DNA of 64,000 bases, taken from Pelecanus crispus. Lineage: Eukaryota > Chordata > Aves > Pelecaniformes > Pelecanidae. Shown piece after piece: positions 43,001 through 58,000 of the stretch (within the stretch, counting starts at the first letter, position 1; every line of letters begins with the position of its first letter). The DNA lies in the NCBI RefSeq assembly GCF_030463565.1, contig NC_134676.1:28521228-28585227 (forward strand). The letters are read 5' to 3'. Position numbers and translations under genes: made by a program. The notes below the pieces were generated by a model. The model was not told the origin of the DNA. It ran no database searches and saw only the letters and a list, made by a program, of their open reading frames with translations.

Positions 43001-46000
43001 AACAGGTTTCTACTCTTTAACTGAGATTGTTTTAAACCTGTGACTGTTACACTGTCTTTAGAACTGTGGATTCACCAGTCCAAAGACCGCTATCTATGTA
43101 TCCTTATTCCAGTATAAGAGGGTTTTTTAAAAGAACTAAACTGCATCCTAAATGACGAAAACTACATTGAAAAAAGACACGCTTTCTGCTGAAGTGAATA
43201 TTTTTACACAGCATTACAGAATTGCAAATAAATTTGTTTCAACTGACAGTGCGGGAAACTGAACAAAATCGAAAAGATGCTGTTATTTCAAAGGCTTTTC
43301 TGCGTAAGTTTATTTTGCTGCTTGCATGTCCCAGGGTTGTCTTGACTGAAGTTTATCACAGTTTTCTAAGGACAGAGGGAGTGAGGAAAATGCCCATTTA
43401 CTCTCTACCTTTCTCCTCTGGGAGCTGATCTATCTGCTGCCTAACCTAAGACTTTGGCTTCATGGCTCTCACCAGAGTAGCTAGTGTGCAATCCCAGTAA
43501 GGAATTCTTCCAAGTCTAAGGACAAATCCCCTATCTGCAAAAGAAAAAGTCAGAAAAGCAAAGAAACCTAGTACTTTTCACCAAATAGTTTGGGTAGCTC
43601 TAACTATTTTTTTTTTTCTGTGAGACCTGTATAGCATGCTACTGGCAGCTTGGTCATGCACAGCATGGGGGCTGTATAAAATTTAAATCTTCACTGAATG
43701 CTGTAAGGAATGGTATTGGCTTGTCATCCTTTGCTTGCATGTGTAGATTGCACCAGTGTGGCTCTCCTTCAACCACTCTGAGAGTCGACATGGAATTTGC
43801 TTAAACAGAAGCTTTCCTTCTGCTGTATCCTCAGAAATGATCTGATGTGAATACAGCATCTTGATGTGATGTGATAGGAGGGTCATGCAACCCGGAGTGG
43901 CTGTGAATTTTTTCAGGAAACGTAAGATCTGTTCCAGTTGTTCCAAAGAGTCTGGGCTTTCTTTCTACTTCAGGTGGGTTGGGGGAGGCTTGGGATATGA
44001 AGTTCTATCTTTGATTTTACTATGTAAGAGATTGTAAGTAAGACTTTTCTTCCACCAGAGGTGTGGTAGATATACAGACAGATTTTGTAGGATTCAGGTT
44101 CTTTCCAACTGACAAGTCAAGGTGTTTCCATTATGTACATCCTATTCCATGGCTTGTTCAGACAGTTGTCAGCTAAGTTCCTTAATTCTGCCTTTTCCAG
44201 GGGTATTGAGAGTTGTATACTAAACTCCACAGTCTCTGGAGCAGCACCCTGTCTTATTTAATGACAAGAGGGAATTGTTACAAAAAAAAGATTAAAACTG
44301 GGAGTTGAAATAAAAATACCTTGTGTTTTGGACTTTTGATATATAAAACACCTGAAGTTTAAAGCAGTCACAACTTACTTACATAGGTATGTTTTTCTTC
44401 TGTGTTGTCTTTCATAATCTTCATTTATTTTTCAACATTTTTCTCAAATAGCACAACTGAAAAAAAGATTTAAGTGGAATGGCTTTTGTATCTTATTAGT
44501 GATGTATGTAAAGATAGGATCTAAAAATTCTGTTTCCTAACTCAATTACAAAGGAAGAAGATAAGCATGTAATAAAGCTGAAAAAATGAATAGTGAAGTA
44601 CTTTGTTTACTAACTTGTTACTTTTTTTTTTCATTCAGATACCTCAAGAGCCATACGCATCTGACCAGTCTCAGTCTCTACTGCAGTGAGTATAATACAT
44701 CACACAGGAATTCCAGTCAGGCATACTGTAATTAAACAATTCTGTAATACCTCCATTTGTATGTTATTTTATTCTCAGTGTTCCATTGTGAAGCAGTTGT
44801 TTTGTTTGCTTAGTGAAGGATCTATATTTATGTCAGAGGTCATTCTGTGTCCAGTATGGGTCAAGCTGTACCTGCATTTGTTTTTATTGATGATACTACC
44901 TTTAATGGTATAAGGGCATAAGCAACAGGAATGACAGTAAACTACTCAGGGAAAACCATTAGACAAATAAACAAAAATTTGTAATAATACTAGACCTTTA
45001 CTTCTTAGAAGCTATGGAAAGATTTCAGTAGAAGATGGATTTGTAACAGAAATACAGGAAGAGGTAATAAAAAATAGGAAGGGCCATTTTTTCACTTGAG
45101 AGCGAGCGTACAAACATAGCTAGCTCCACTTAGGAAGTCTGGAAGTCTTAGTTACTGCATGTCCTTGTAAAGAGAAGTATGCCTCTAAAATAACTGCAGT
45201 TGTTTCCACAAATAATTGTAAGTACAAAACTGCATAAATAAACTCTTAAGTAGTGTAGAAATTTTCTTATGCTGAGCAGATTACAATTCTTTCTGAATAA
45301 GAACTTTTTATTGTATTACTTAATTCTAGGGGTTGGATAAAGTGTCCATCACTTACTGAAAATATTTCTAAGCCTGGCTTTTCACTAAATGCTGCAGTAG
45401 AGGGGCAGCAAAATAATTTTGCAGGTATGTTGTGTTTTGTACAAAGCTGAAAGTTGCTCTAGCTGTGGCAAAATCATTTGAGAAGCTGAGGATGAGTATC
45501 CATGTAGGTTTATTTAGAATCTGACTATATGTGGCCTTTACAACAGTCATTTAGTTTTCATAGTTGTCTTAGACTACAAGTTATGTTTTTGTAAGTATTC
45601 TGTTAGGATTGTTTGAAGAAATGACTGTTTTCCCAAGCCAGTGGTATATTTCCAGCTTAAAATTATTTCATTGCTGTGGAATCTTCTGACAAAAGTTACA
45701 GGCCACGTGGTACTCAAGTGCCATACAGATGTGTAAGGTAAGCATGGATGTAGGGTTCCTACATGCTTCTTACTAACATATCCAAGAATCAAAAGCATCT
45801 GTAAGAAAGGAGAAACAAAAATGGTACTGGTCATTCCCCAGGTCTGTCTGTCATCTGCTCCTACTTCAGTTGTACTTCGTTCCTCTGTGCTCCCATCAGT
45901 GCAGGACTGACCCACCTGTTTTGCTAACCTAACAGAAAACCATTCACTTTATTTCTGATTAGGAGATCCCCAGGGAGTCACATGAATGTGAAAACATGGT

Positions 46001-49000
46001 GATGGGAGTAGGGGGGTTGGGACCAGTCCTTTTCAGAAGCAGTAAATTATTGGATTGTTTTAGCTGTATTGTCTAATTGCATTGTAATTACAGAGGGCGG
46101 GGGATGGGTGGAATGGGCAGCAATCCATCTATTGATAGTCTTTGGAAGCACAGGCCTCTAAACCACAGTGAAGAAATGTGACAAAATAGCCCTGGCATAT
46201 AATTTGGTGACCCACAGAGCCTAACTAGAAACCTTATTGTCAGTTCCACTTAGGGAACATGACTATAGTAATTTTTAAGGTTTGAAACTCCAGCATTACT
46301 CAGGAAGTGAGGCCATTTTATTAGAGGTGATGAGAACCTTCAGAAGTGGAAAGTAAAACTGAAATATTTGTTTACTCTCCTAAATTTAGATATCAAACTG
46401 AATGGATTTCAGAAAGAATCAGAAGAAGAGGTTAGTGTATTTTTACAACTGAATGTACATAAAATATCGTTTAATTTAATTAGCATTAGAGACTATTTTA
46501 TTGGAAAAATACCTGGTTCTTTCATTTAAAAAAGCAGGTGCATAGCTGTTAAAACTGACACTGAGCGCATTAGGTGAAAACAACTTAAGACATAATCTTT
46601 ATTTTCTGCTTCTGTTTTTTCTGGTAGGAACTGCAGTTATTAAGCTTGCAGGGCACAAGGGTAGAAGCATAGCAGTAACAGTGAGGTAGGAAAGACATCA
46701 CCATGACACAGAATCTATAAGGGCCCTTAAGCTAAAGTAATGAAGACTTTTAGTAGCTTAGAACATATTTTCCACCAATGAAAGTTGTGGGAGAGGCATT
46801 AGGAAGGTCTTTGAGAAGGAACAGAGTATCTGTAACTGTCCTTCTGTTTGGGAGTAATGACATACGTGTGACCGAAAATAGGTAGTACCAGTCTCTTTGA
46901 TACATCTCTTTGGTAATCCTAAAGCTGCTCATGAGTGACAAGTTTCACTGCTGATGAGGTAAAAATGAGGGAATAGCTTTGGAGCTACCTTTTTCCCCAT
47001 TTGTCAGCTCCTTTCTGAGCGTTGGCCTAGGCAGGTGTACTCTTCGCTGGGTAAAAAACTGGCTGGGTGGCCGAGCCCAGAGAATTGTGGTGAATGGAGT
47101 TAAATCCCGTTGGTGACCAGTCACAAATGGTGTTCCCCAGAGCTCTGTTTTGGGGCCAGCCTTGTTTAATATCTTTATTACTGCAGTAAGTTTGCAGATG
47201 ACACCAAATTGGGTGGCAGTGTTGATCTGCTGGAGGGTAGGATGGCCCTGCAGAGGGACCTGGGCAGACTGAACCAATGGGCTGAGGCCAGTTGTATGAG
47301 GTTTAACAAGGCTGAGTGCCAGGTCCTGCACATGGGTCACAACAACCCCATGCAACGCTACAGGCTTGGGGAAGAGTAGCTGGAAAGCTGCCTGGCAGAA
47401 AAGGACCTGGGGGTGTTGGTAGACAGCTGGCTGAACATGAGCCAGCAGTGTGCCCAGGTGGCCAAGAAGGCCAACAGCATCCTGCCTTGCATCAGAGATA
47501 GTGTGGCCAGCAGGAGTAGGGAGGTGATTGTTCCCCTGTACTCAGCACTGGTGAGGCCGCACCTGGAATACTGTGTCCAGTTTTGGGCCCCTCAATACAA
47601 GAAAGACATTGAGGTGCTGGAGCGTGTCCAGAGAAGGGCAACAAGGCTGGTGAAGGGTCTGGAGCACAGGCCTTATGAGGAGCGGCTGAGGGAACTGGGG
47701 TTGTTTAGCCTAGAGAAGAGGAGGCTGAGGGGAGACCTTATCGCTCTCTGCAACTACCTGAAAGGAGGTTGTAGTGAGGTGGGTGTTGGGCTCTTCTCCC
47801 ATGTAGTTAGCGATAGGACGAGAGGAAATGGGCTCAAGCTGCGCCAGGGGAGGTTTAGGCTGGAAATTAGGAAAAATTTCTTTACGGAAAGAGTGGTCAA
47901 GCATTGGAACAGGCTGCCCAGAGAGGTGGTGGAGTCCCCATCCCTGGAAGTGTTCAAAAAACAGGTAGACATGGCACTTTGGGACATGGTTTAGTGGGCA
48001 TGGTGGTGTTGGGTTGATGGTTGGACTGATGATCTTAGAGATCCTTTCCAAGCTTAATGATTCCTAGTTTTTACTTTCATTAAAAAATAATCCAGCCACC
48101 AGGCCAGGAAACATGAAATTATTACTCTACCCTTAATTGGTTTAGTGGTGGACTTGGTAGTGTTAGGTTAGTGGTTGGACTGCATGATCTTAAAGGTCTT
48201 TTCCAACTTAAATGATTCTATGATTCTCTGATTCTATGATACTGAATCGAGGATGATCAAAATCCAGTGGAGCCTATCTACTTGGGTGTTGCAAGGTACT
48301 GCCCATTTTCTTTGCCATGCGCTTCTGCTGCTTCCTTTGGACCAACGCTAGCGCTTATTAGACCCCCAGCATAAAGCAGGTTTTGGGGAACAGCTGTCAG
48401 GTGCTCTTCACTTTTTTTTAGTTGGCTTAGTTTTCAGCAAGGTTATCTTTTCAGTCCAGCTACCGAGAAGATTAGATGCTGCTGTGCCAGTGCAGCACAA
48501 GAGAGGATGTGGAAATGCACAGCTGAAGGCAAGTGGAAGGATGGGTACTGTACCAACACTAATTTAGATACGTTTAATGCAATCTGAATGTTACAAGTGT
48601 AGCTCACAAATAATACTATTTTAGTAATTCTCTGCTTGCAAACACTGCTTTTGCTGTTAAAAGAAAGCAAACTTTGGAGGGAAGAAGGAATTCCCTGACA
48701 GCTTCCAGAAAACGCAGTAGCAAAAATTCAACATTACATCCACGTGAACCATCAAACCCAGAAATATCTTAGCAAGAGTTGAAGGTTCTGCAACCACTGA
48801 CATAAACATCCAGTGGTCAGATGTTCCCTTGATTCCAGTTCCCCTCTCCCCATTTCCCTTCTAGTGCTCCCTCCATTCTTGGTTTGCAGTCAGTGAAGTC
48901 CAAGCAGCAGTGAAGGACTTGAGCAGATTTCTCTCCAGTTAGCAGAGGAAGTGCTAGCACCATTTAATGAAGGGGTTCTTGGCCTTTGCCCCTGTATCAT

Positions 49001-52000
49001 CTGTCTGTATGCAGTTGTCTGCGACTGCGATGTTACTTATGTCTGCTCTGCTACCTCTGCATTGTTATCTTCTTCTGTTGCCCTTCTGAGGCACAGTGCC
49101 CTCTTTGTGCTTTTTGATATCTAGTCTCAGTTCATCCCTGACCGGTTCATTGCTTTCAGGTCTATGTATGCCGGACAAAGAAACCGTCATTGAAAATTGC
49201 TCTGTTGCCATTTCTGCAGCAAAAAGTAACTGCTATTACCAACTCCTGTTGCAATGTCATGGACAGTTTTGAGGATTTCTGCAGCACTAGTGACATCAAC
49301 TGCATGGGTCCTTGAGAAGCGAGAGGATCTTACTGGGTGCATGTAATGCTTGCTGCCATCTGCAGCTTCTTAGGAAACCTCACGTTAACTTACAGCAGGG
49401 TAGCACTTCCAGTATTTCTTCTCTGACATTCCAGTGTGGAGCAATTTACAGCAATATGCAGTGTAATTATCTGCTGAAATAACCTGCTTAATGCAGAGAT
49501 CATAGCATTATGACTGTTCCATCTAGTCCCATAGATTTGTACCTATACATAAAAAGTTAGAATTCTATATAGATCGGTTTTACTTTCCTTTTTTCAAGGA
49601 GCCTGATTAAGGTTAATGTTGGGGAAAAAACAGTACTTGCTGAAACTTACAGAAGATAAATTTGAGACCAGCATGGCAAATTGTTCGTGTCTTGTAGAAG
49701 ATACGATTGATTACATGGACAAGTATTCCTTGTCTCAACAAAGGAAAAAAATGAAAACCCCTAGGCTATTCCTTTTTGAAAAATACAGAACTACTAATAT
49801 ACAACTATAATACTGATTTTATTAAATGAAACATTCTCATTGTACAGAATTAAATAGAACAAAATTGAAATGCCTTGAAACAAAGATTACCTATGATTAA
49901 TAGCCTCTGGAGAATAGACAGATTGAGTGCATTGAGAATATCTCCAGAGAGGATATTTTAGGAGCCTGTAGTAAGAAGGTTGGGATTAATCACTGCAGTG
50001 AATTATACTTTTTGCATACTGTGTGATGTTGGCACTGGCAAGATCTGAGTGCTGCAGGAAGACTTCTTGTGAGAGGAACCAATGGCCATCACAGGCTTCT
50101 GTGTACTGATTTGAAGAAAGGGCAGGACAGACACTTTGACAACCAGCAGTGAGTCACTGGGCATGTTAGTTTTGTGTATCTATTCCTGAAAATACAAAAG
50201 AAATTCATTAATTAACATAATCTCTGCATAGAAGTTCTGACACCATAAAATGAGTCTTGCTGGGTTTTCTTGATTTTGATGATGTAGCAGCTCTGATTTC
50301 TGTTGTGGTTAGGCTGTTAATAATGGGACCAATACTGTACAACATCTTCATTAATGGCCTGGAAAATGGAACGGAATGCACCCTCAGCAAGTTCAGAGAT
50401 GGTACTGGGAGGAGTGACTGATGCACCAGATAGTTTTGCCATTCAGAGGGACCAGGACAGGTTGGAGAACTGGGCAGAGAAGAATCTCATGAAGTTCAAC
50501 AAGAGGAAGTGCAAAGTCCTGCATCTGGGGAGGAATAACCTCAGCCACCAGTAGATGCTGGGGACCAACTGGCTGGAAAGTAGCTCTGCAGAGAAGGACC
50601 TGGGGATCCTGGTGTACAATAAGCTGGCCATGAGCCAGCGATACACCCTTGAGGCAAAGGTGGCAAACAGTATCCTAGGCTGAATTAGGAAGAGTGTTGC
50701 CAGCAGGTCAAGGGAGGTGATCCTCTTCTCAGAACTGGTAAGGCCACCTCTAGAATACTGTGTCCGGTTCTGGGTCCTCAGTACAAGAAAGATACGGACA
50801 CACTGGAGCGAGTCCAGCACAGGGCCACGAAGATGATCAAAGGACTGGTGTGTCTGGTTCTGTAAGGCCTTTGACACAGTCCCCCACAACATTGTTCTCT
50901 CTAAATTGGAGAGAGACAGATTTGATGGATGGACTGTTCGGTGGATGAGGAATTGGTTGGATGGTCACATCCAGAGGGTAGTGGTCAATGGCTCGATGTC
51001 CAGATGGAGGTAGTGATGAGTAGTGTCCCTCAGGGGTCTGAGTTGAGACCAGTACTGTTCAATATCTTCATCAATGACATAGACAGGGGGGTTGAGTGCA
51101 TCCTCAGCAAGTTTGCACACAACACCAAGCTGAGTGGTGCGGTTGACACACCTAAGGGACAGGATGCCATCCAGAGGGACCTGGACAAGCTCAAAAAGTG
51201 GGCCCATGTGAACCTCATGGGGTTCAACAAGGCCAAGTGCAAGGTCCCACACCTGGGTCAGGGCAACCCCTGATATCAATACAGGCTGGGGGATGAAGGG
51301 ATTGAGAGCAGCCCTGTGGAGAAGGACTTGAGGGTACTGGTGGATGAAAAAATTGGACATGAGCTGGCAATGTGTAGTCGCAGCCCAGAAAGCCAACCGT
51401 ATCCTGGGCTGCATCAAAAGAAGCATGGCCAGCAGGTCGAGGGAGGTGATTCTGCCCCTCTTCTCTGCTCTGGTGAGACCTCACCTGGAGCACTGCATCC
51501 AGCTCTGGAGCCCTCAGCAGAAGAAGGATGTGGAACTGTTGGAGTGGGTCCAGAGGAGGGCCACAAAAATGATCCGAGGGCTGGAGCACCTCTTCTCCGA
51601 GGCCAGGCTGAGAGAGTTGGGGTTCAGCCTGGAGAAGAGAAGGCTGCGAGGAGACCTTATTGTGGCCTTTCAGTACTTGAAAGCAGTTTATAAGAAAGAT
51701 GGGGACAGAATTTTTACTAGGGCCTGTAGTGACAGGACAAGAGGTAGTGGTTTCAAACTAAAAGAGGGTAGCTTTAGACTGGATATAAGGAAGTTTTTTA
51801 TGATGAGTGGTGAAACACTGGAATAGGTTGCCCAGAGAGGCGGTAACTGCCCCATCCCTGGAAACATTCAAAGTCAGGTTGGTCGGGGCTCTGAGCAACC
51901 TGATCTAGTTGAAGATGTCCCTGCCCATGGCAGGGGCGGTTGGACTAGATGACCTCTAAAGGTCCCTTCCTTCTTCTATGATTCTGTGATCTTTTGTATG

Positions 52001-55000
52001 AGGACAGGCGGGATCTTACCAATGTGTATGAACACTTGACGGGAAGGAATGAAGATGAGGGAGCCAGACTTCTCAGTAGTGCCTGCTAGGACAAGAGGCA
52101 AAGGACACAAATTAAAAAGAAAGAAAGCCTATCTGAACACAAAAACCCCCTTTTTAACTGTGAGGGTGGTCAGACACTGGAACAGGTTGCCCAGAGAGGT
52201 TGTGCATTCTCCACCTGTAGAGATACTCAGAACCTGACTGGACATGGTCCTGGGCAACCTGCTGCAGCTGACACTGCTTGAGCAGCAAGGTTGGACTAGA
52301 TGATCTCAAGAGGTCCCTTCCAACCTCAACTGTTCTGTCATTCTCTGTGCATCCCTCATGTCCCAGTATATTGCAGTAATCTTCAGCTCGGCATTCTCAC
52401 AAAAGCTGGTAATGTCGTTCCTTCTGAAGCCTTAACTCTTTTATAGTGATTCTCTCACATGTACATATTGAAAGGCTGAATTTCTTTGCTGTTGTTTGAC
52501 TCAGAACTAGCAGATAATAGGAGTCCACCTAACATTTCCACTCTGCTGTTATTTATGCCTATTAGTCCAGTTTTATCGTAACATTTGTAAGCCACAGTCT
52601 GTGACTCCAAATAGCCACCAATTTCTCAATAACTTTTAAATTGTTCTCAAACACAGGGAAAATAAATCCTTGCATGTCAAGATTCACCAAGGGGATGCAA
52701 ATGCACTGCCATGTGCTGGAACTGGCAGTCCAGAGTTAAGCTTGCTCATGTAGTGCACAGGGAGAGGTAGACATCGAAGGCTTGGCTAAGCCTGACTCAC
52801 TCACTGGCCTTTGGTGCAGCGAGTTTATTAACACCCAGTTTTTATATCCGCAGTCAAGTAAGTTGTTTTTTTTTAGATGAGACCTCTACTTGACTTCCCT
52901 GTCCACCTACTTCCTCTGGCGTGAGGTTCTGTTACCCAGTGTGTGCTTACTGGGTAAGATGGGGAGACAAGAGATTCTGGGCTGATGCTAGAAGGCCAGC
53001 AGGATTTGTGCCTGGATTAAGGAGCACCTTGATTTGGATTTGTACGGATTTGTACTAATTGAGACATGAGGATAGTGGGATTTAAATCAAGGTTTTTGAA
53101 GTAGTGTGCTCATGCTCAGTGGAAGACATTCACAGATGCCATGAGATGGTTGACATTCAAACCCTAAAAAGAATTAACAGCTTTATGACATGGAGATACC
53201 TTTTTCTCTTTGGCATTCTTACATAGGAACACATTTTTTAAATGAGTTGACTGAAGCATAGCTTTTCTGGTGGAGGATGGACCTGAACCTGCATTTACCA
53301 CAGTGTTGATATTTTACTGCTGAGCTACTGAGTGAGCGGGGAATCCTGCTCCTCCTTTGAGTGAAACTTCAGTGTATTCAGACCATATTTACCAGACTGG
53401 GGGCCACAGGAGAGAGAACTCCCTGTTTTGGTTCAGTTCCCCGCTGTCTCGCCCTTTCTCCTTCAGCAGCTCCTCTGTTCTTTTTCAACAGACAATTGAA
53501 GGTACAGGGACCTTGGGCACTGGGGCTTTAAGTGTCTTTATGTGTAAGTGGCAGCTGAGGATGGGTTTTAGGGATGGAAAGCTTTGACTTTTATTGTGTT
53601 CTGCAGATTTTAATGGCTTGTAGAGCAAGTCCCACAGGATTTTGCCAACAGAAATGAGTGCTAAAGAAATTTAGGCACCTGTAGTTGGATGGGGTTTTGA
53701 GAACACCAGTCACATTTAAGTGTTGGATTTCAGTTGGCATTTGGGTTTTTAGGATCTTGCAAGATTAGTCATTTTTGCCTGCCTGATCCTTCTTCATTAA
53801 TATAAATTTAAGTTTCACTTGCCTTTCAACAAATGCACCAAGCCTTTTTCTTAGGAAATTTGTAATATACATAGACGCTGTTTATACCACAGTTCTTCAA
53901 GTACAGAAAGTTATGCCAGTGGGGTTTTTTTCCAATTGTTTAAAATCTGCACAAGTTAGAGAATTGGTCTAAAAAGAAACCAATTCTTGAAGGTAATTCA
54001 ATACAGCAAAATAAGAAGTAGTCAGTACTTTAAAAGGAATAGTTAGGTGCACAGGTACAAGATAGGAAACAGCAGACTGGGGAATAATTGTCAACAATCA
54101 GTCAGGGATTTATGATGGCTTACAAACTGAATGTGAGTCAATGCTGCAAGATTTCTGCCCTTTCTGTTTTTTCTGTGTGAGCTTTATTAAAATTATGTTA
54201 CCAGTGGTTAACAGATTCTTGCAGTGCCCGGTATAGCCACTTGCTGGCAGCAAGAGTCTAAAAATGTATTGAAAGAGATTTTCTTAAGATCCAGTATTAC
54301 TAAGCAACAGCACTATTATATACAAATGTTATACAGAAAAAATATGTTTTAGGTCTGCTGAGGCATCTGATTTTCTTCTGCAGAAGCATTTGAAACAGGC
54401 ATCAGGAAAAAAACCGAAAAGCTGTTAATTAGTTTAAAAATGGGTACATCTGTTGAAAGTGGCTCAAAGTTATCAGAAAAACAGTAGCAGTGTTACTTTT
54501 CCAAGAACAGGTATGGTTTTGTGGTTCTGTACTCAGTGTGGAAGCTCAAATGTGCAGCCTCCAAACATACTCCTAACGTTTTGAACTGAAGCTTGTGAGG
54601 CACATATGCTCCATACCTGTGTGGGATCCACATAAACACGTAATCAAAACTCATATATTGTATTTTACTAACTATGCTTTTTATATTATTGTGAATATGT
54701 CCACTTTCATTACTTCTGGATGACAGAAATTTTTAATGTCTTTCTTTTAAAGCCCTTAAACATCGTCAGGTCATTGGCAATGGCATAATATCTTTGACTT
54801 TATAACAGATTTAGTCTCTCTTACTCTGGATTTTCACTGCTAGGGAAGTCAACAGCTGAAGTGCTCTACTTTTGAAACTGAGATCTCAGTCTAACCCTTG
54901 TTAAGAAATTGCATGAGTTCTTAAGAAGGTTTTGAGTCTTGTAGTTTATGCAAAAATTGCAAATAAAATATGTGTGTGTATATATATAGATGACTTCTAA

Positions 55001-58000
55001 AGCGAATGTTAATTGCATACTTTTTAGAAAGTTGTTCCATTCCTTTTTGTAAACAATTTTTTTTTTAATGTTTAGATTTCACAGAAATTAAGTAATGAAG
55101 ATCTCTGTCCAGATATAAGCCTCTCTCTGGATGCCCTTCCGGAGGATATAATAATAGTTCCAAAGAAACAGACACCACAAGATATATTTCTGCATGTTTT
55201 AGAGGATTGCCAGAGAACATGCATGACCATCATTGACACAGATAACACAGTAAAAGAACATTCCCCTACACATGATACAGATCTTTCACTGTCATCCCCA
55301 GGGAAGATTTTCATGGAAGCATTCACTGAACAGAGTATAGAGAGTGGTGAATTTGAAATCAGTGATTTGTTAAGATCCCTCAGTGATTCTGAGAGTCTTA
55401 AAATGATAAACCCATTGCCTGACAAGTTAGAGTGTCAGGGTCATGCCTTTTCCATTGATCCATCAGCAGATGAGAGCAGTGATGCCCTGCCAGTACAGCT
55501 TGTGACAGCTCTGAACGCCTTGTCAGGATCTGTCATACAACCTGTCCCTCCTGTAGTGCCAAATGAGAGACAGCTTAACATTGAGGGAGAGCCGCTAAAT
55601 TCAGAACCCAGTATTCCCCAGTTAGATGATGACTGTACACAAATAAAAAACATGATTGAGCCTCAGTTTGCTACAGTTCAGGTGGAAGAAATAAAAACCT
55701 TAACAGAATCTAACTTTCAGAGGATACCAAATGAGCAAGTATGTACACAGTTTAATTAATATTTGAAAATTCATGTTTTTCATAAAATATTTTATAGAAC
55801 ATGTTTAATACATTTCAGTTGTTTTTGTTTTAAAAGTCCAGTAGTGTTTTTCTGTTTTGATATATCCATGTTATGAAAATGGCTGAGCTTGATGGGATGG
55901 GAAATCCTAGTAAAGTTAATTCAGTGTCTGCTGTGGAAATCTAGAATCAGCATGGGAGTTTTAAAAACTCCTGGTCCCCCTGTACATCTTCTGCGTCTTG
56001 CATTCTCTCCATGCTTTGCAAGTATTACAAAAGAAATTATAGCTACGTCTTTCCTGTAGACTAGAAAGATTTCTGACAGTGACTTTTTTACATATATATT
56101 TAGAAGTGCATTTATTTTGTTTAGTTCTGCCTATACGAAACTTACTGAAAAAATTGAGGCATAGTTTTATGTTCATGTGCCCCCCTGAAGCAGCCAGTGT
56201 GTATCGGTACAACGTATGATCCTTCTTTCTATTTTCTTCTCTTACCCTGTGCTGTTCTCTCCACAATATTATATCCTGTGCTTAAAGGTGATCTGGAATA
56301 GGTCATTTAGACTCAACAACACGAATGCAAAAATCTGGAAAGGAACATGAAGTGACGCTAAAGGAACTAAAGCAATGCTATAGACCCTTCCTGTTTAGGT
56401 TATAATAAGGGAAAGAGAAGGACACATAGGAGACGTATGTTTATGCTGTAGAGTGCAGTAGACATCCCTTGTAAACCTGGAATCAGCTACTCTGCTCTGT
56501 TTTGTCTTTGAATAACCTGGAGCTGTAAATCAATGATCAGCCACATATAACTAGCTGTTTAAGGTGGTTTTACAGCCACTTTGCTTCCCCACAATGGCAT
56601 AAAGCATCCAAAGACTATGAGTTAATTCTGTCTTTCACTAGTAGTATTAACTGAATAGAACTGTACCTAATAAAATGTACCACAAAGGTAGCTAATTTCA
56701 AGGTGCCAAAAGGTCTCTAGGCTGATTGTCTTAGAATCATAGCAATTTACAAAGCTCTTTCAGTGAAGTGTTGATTTCTGAAATTTGTAACACAGCTGTG
56801 TGAAGCTTAATGTATAGATTTACTCAGCATTGCAGTTAAGATTGTGAAGCAGGGTCCTGTGGGAATGGGGATCTATAACCTCTTGTCAATTAATAATTGA
56901 TTTTAGCTTTTTTTGTGCCTCCATCTGCTGTTCTTGAGGGCAGAAAGTAGGGAGGCAATTTAATGAGGGAAAAATCCCAGTTAATTTTTTAGTAACTGTT
57001 GTGTTCTAACACTATGTTGGTCACCTTGGTCTTTTCTCATCCTTGTTTCTTCAGAGTATCCTTGTTGTGGTGAAACAAGTACCCAAAAGAGGAGAGCCTG
57101 TACTGTCTTGTAGGTGCCATCAGCATGCTGGATAGCCCATTTTTTTAATATATATGGTTCCTTATAAAGCAAGTGGCTTTTTTTTTCTCTTTGAAATGTT
57201 TTCTTCTTCTCTAACCCTCCTCCTGTAGCAGATGTGATGCCATGGAAAGTACTGCATTGATAGTTTTGTAATCTGAAATACTTGGTTTTCCCCAACTGCC
57301 ATGTTAATATGCATCATCTCTTGACACAGAGGGACCATTTCTAGGAATGCAGTTCACTTCTTCATTAGCCTCTCTGCTGAATATGTCAATTAAAAAAATT
57401 AATCAGAGAATCCTGTATTTCCATCTGTGTCCCAAGAAAGGACTAACAAGTTCTCCCACACACCATGAAAGAATTTGTATGCATGTGTGCTGAGGATGTG
57501 TCCTAAGAGCTTTCAGCATTACTCAAGTGTGTAAGAAGCTAATGAGTACCCAGGTTTCAGCACCTTGAGTGATACTCAGCCGCATGTCACACTGACTTGA
57601 CTAAAACAGGGAATAAACTCAAGTAACTCAAATTAACTGCCATGTGATGACATATCTTTAGGGTGGGATTTCTCTCCCTTACTGTTAGAGTTAAGCCTTT
57701 GGTATACATAAATTATTTAGGTTCCCCTTTGCACAAATTAGGACAAGGTGAATCACCATCATCTCTGAAAGTAGGTGTTCCTCTTCACCAACAGCAGGGG
57801 TAACAAGAATGCCTAGTGTCCTCTAGATGCCTTGCTTTTAGAAGGCTGAAGGTAAGTCAAGTGAATCTCATCTGTGGTGGCTGTAGCTCAGGGATGGTAT
57901 GTCTTTAGAAATAACTTCTCAGCTGAGTGTTACTGAACTCAGGTGAAACATGGTTGTTGATCTTGTGCATGTTTCTAGGCTTGTGCAAGAGTGAGATAAG

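Larger units (their letters stand above)
46431..55075 (+). other. ANKRD31: ANKRD31 intron 6, 8.6 kb, rich in CR1
   Basis: The longest intron in the window. It carries CR1 copies at 47.03-48.06, 48.14-48.24 and 50.3-52.35 kb, all in sense with the gene. The stretches 48.25-50.3 and 52.36-55.07 kb show no exon or element that I can name. Confidence 0.8.

Noticed and set aside
52730-52920. Block after the nested CR1 with an LTR-like feel (short direct 'actcactcact' and a TTTATT motif)
   Set aside because: No paired repeat elsewhere in the window and no internal sequence; insufficient evidence.
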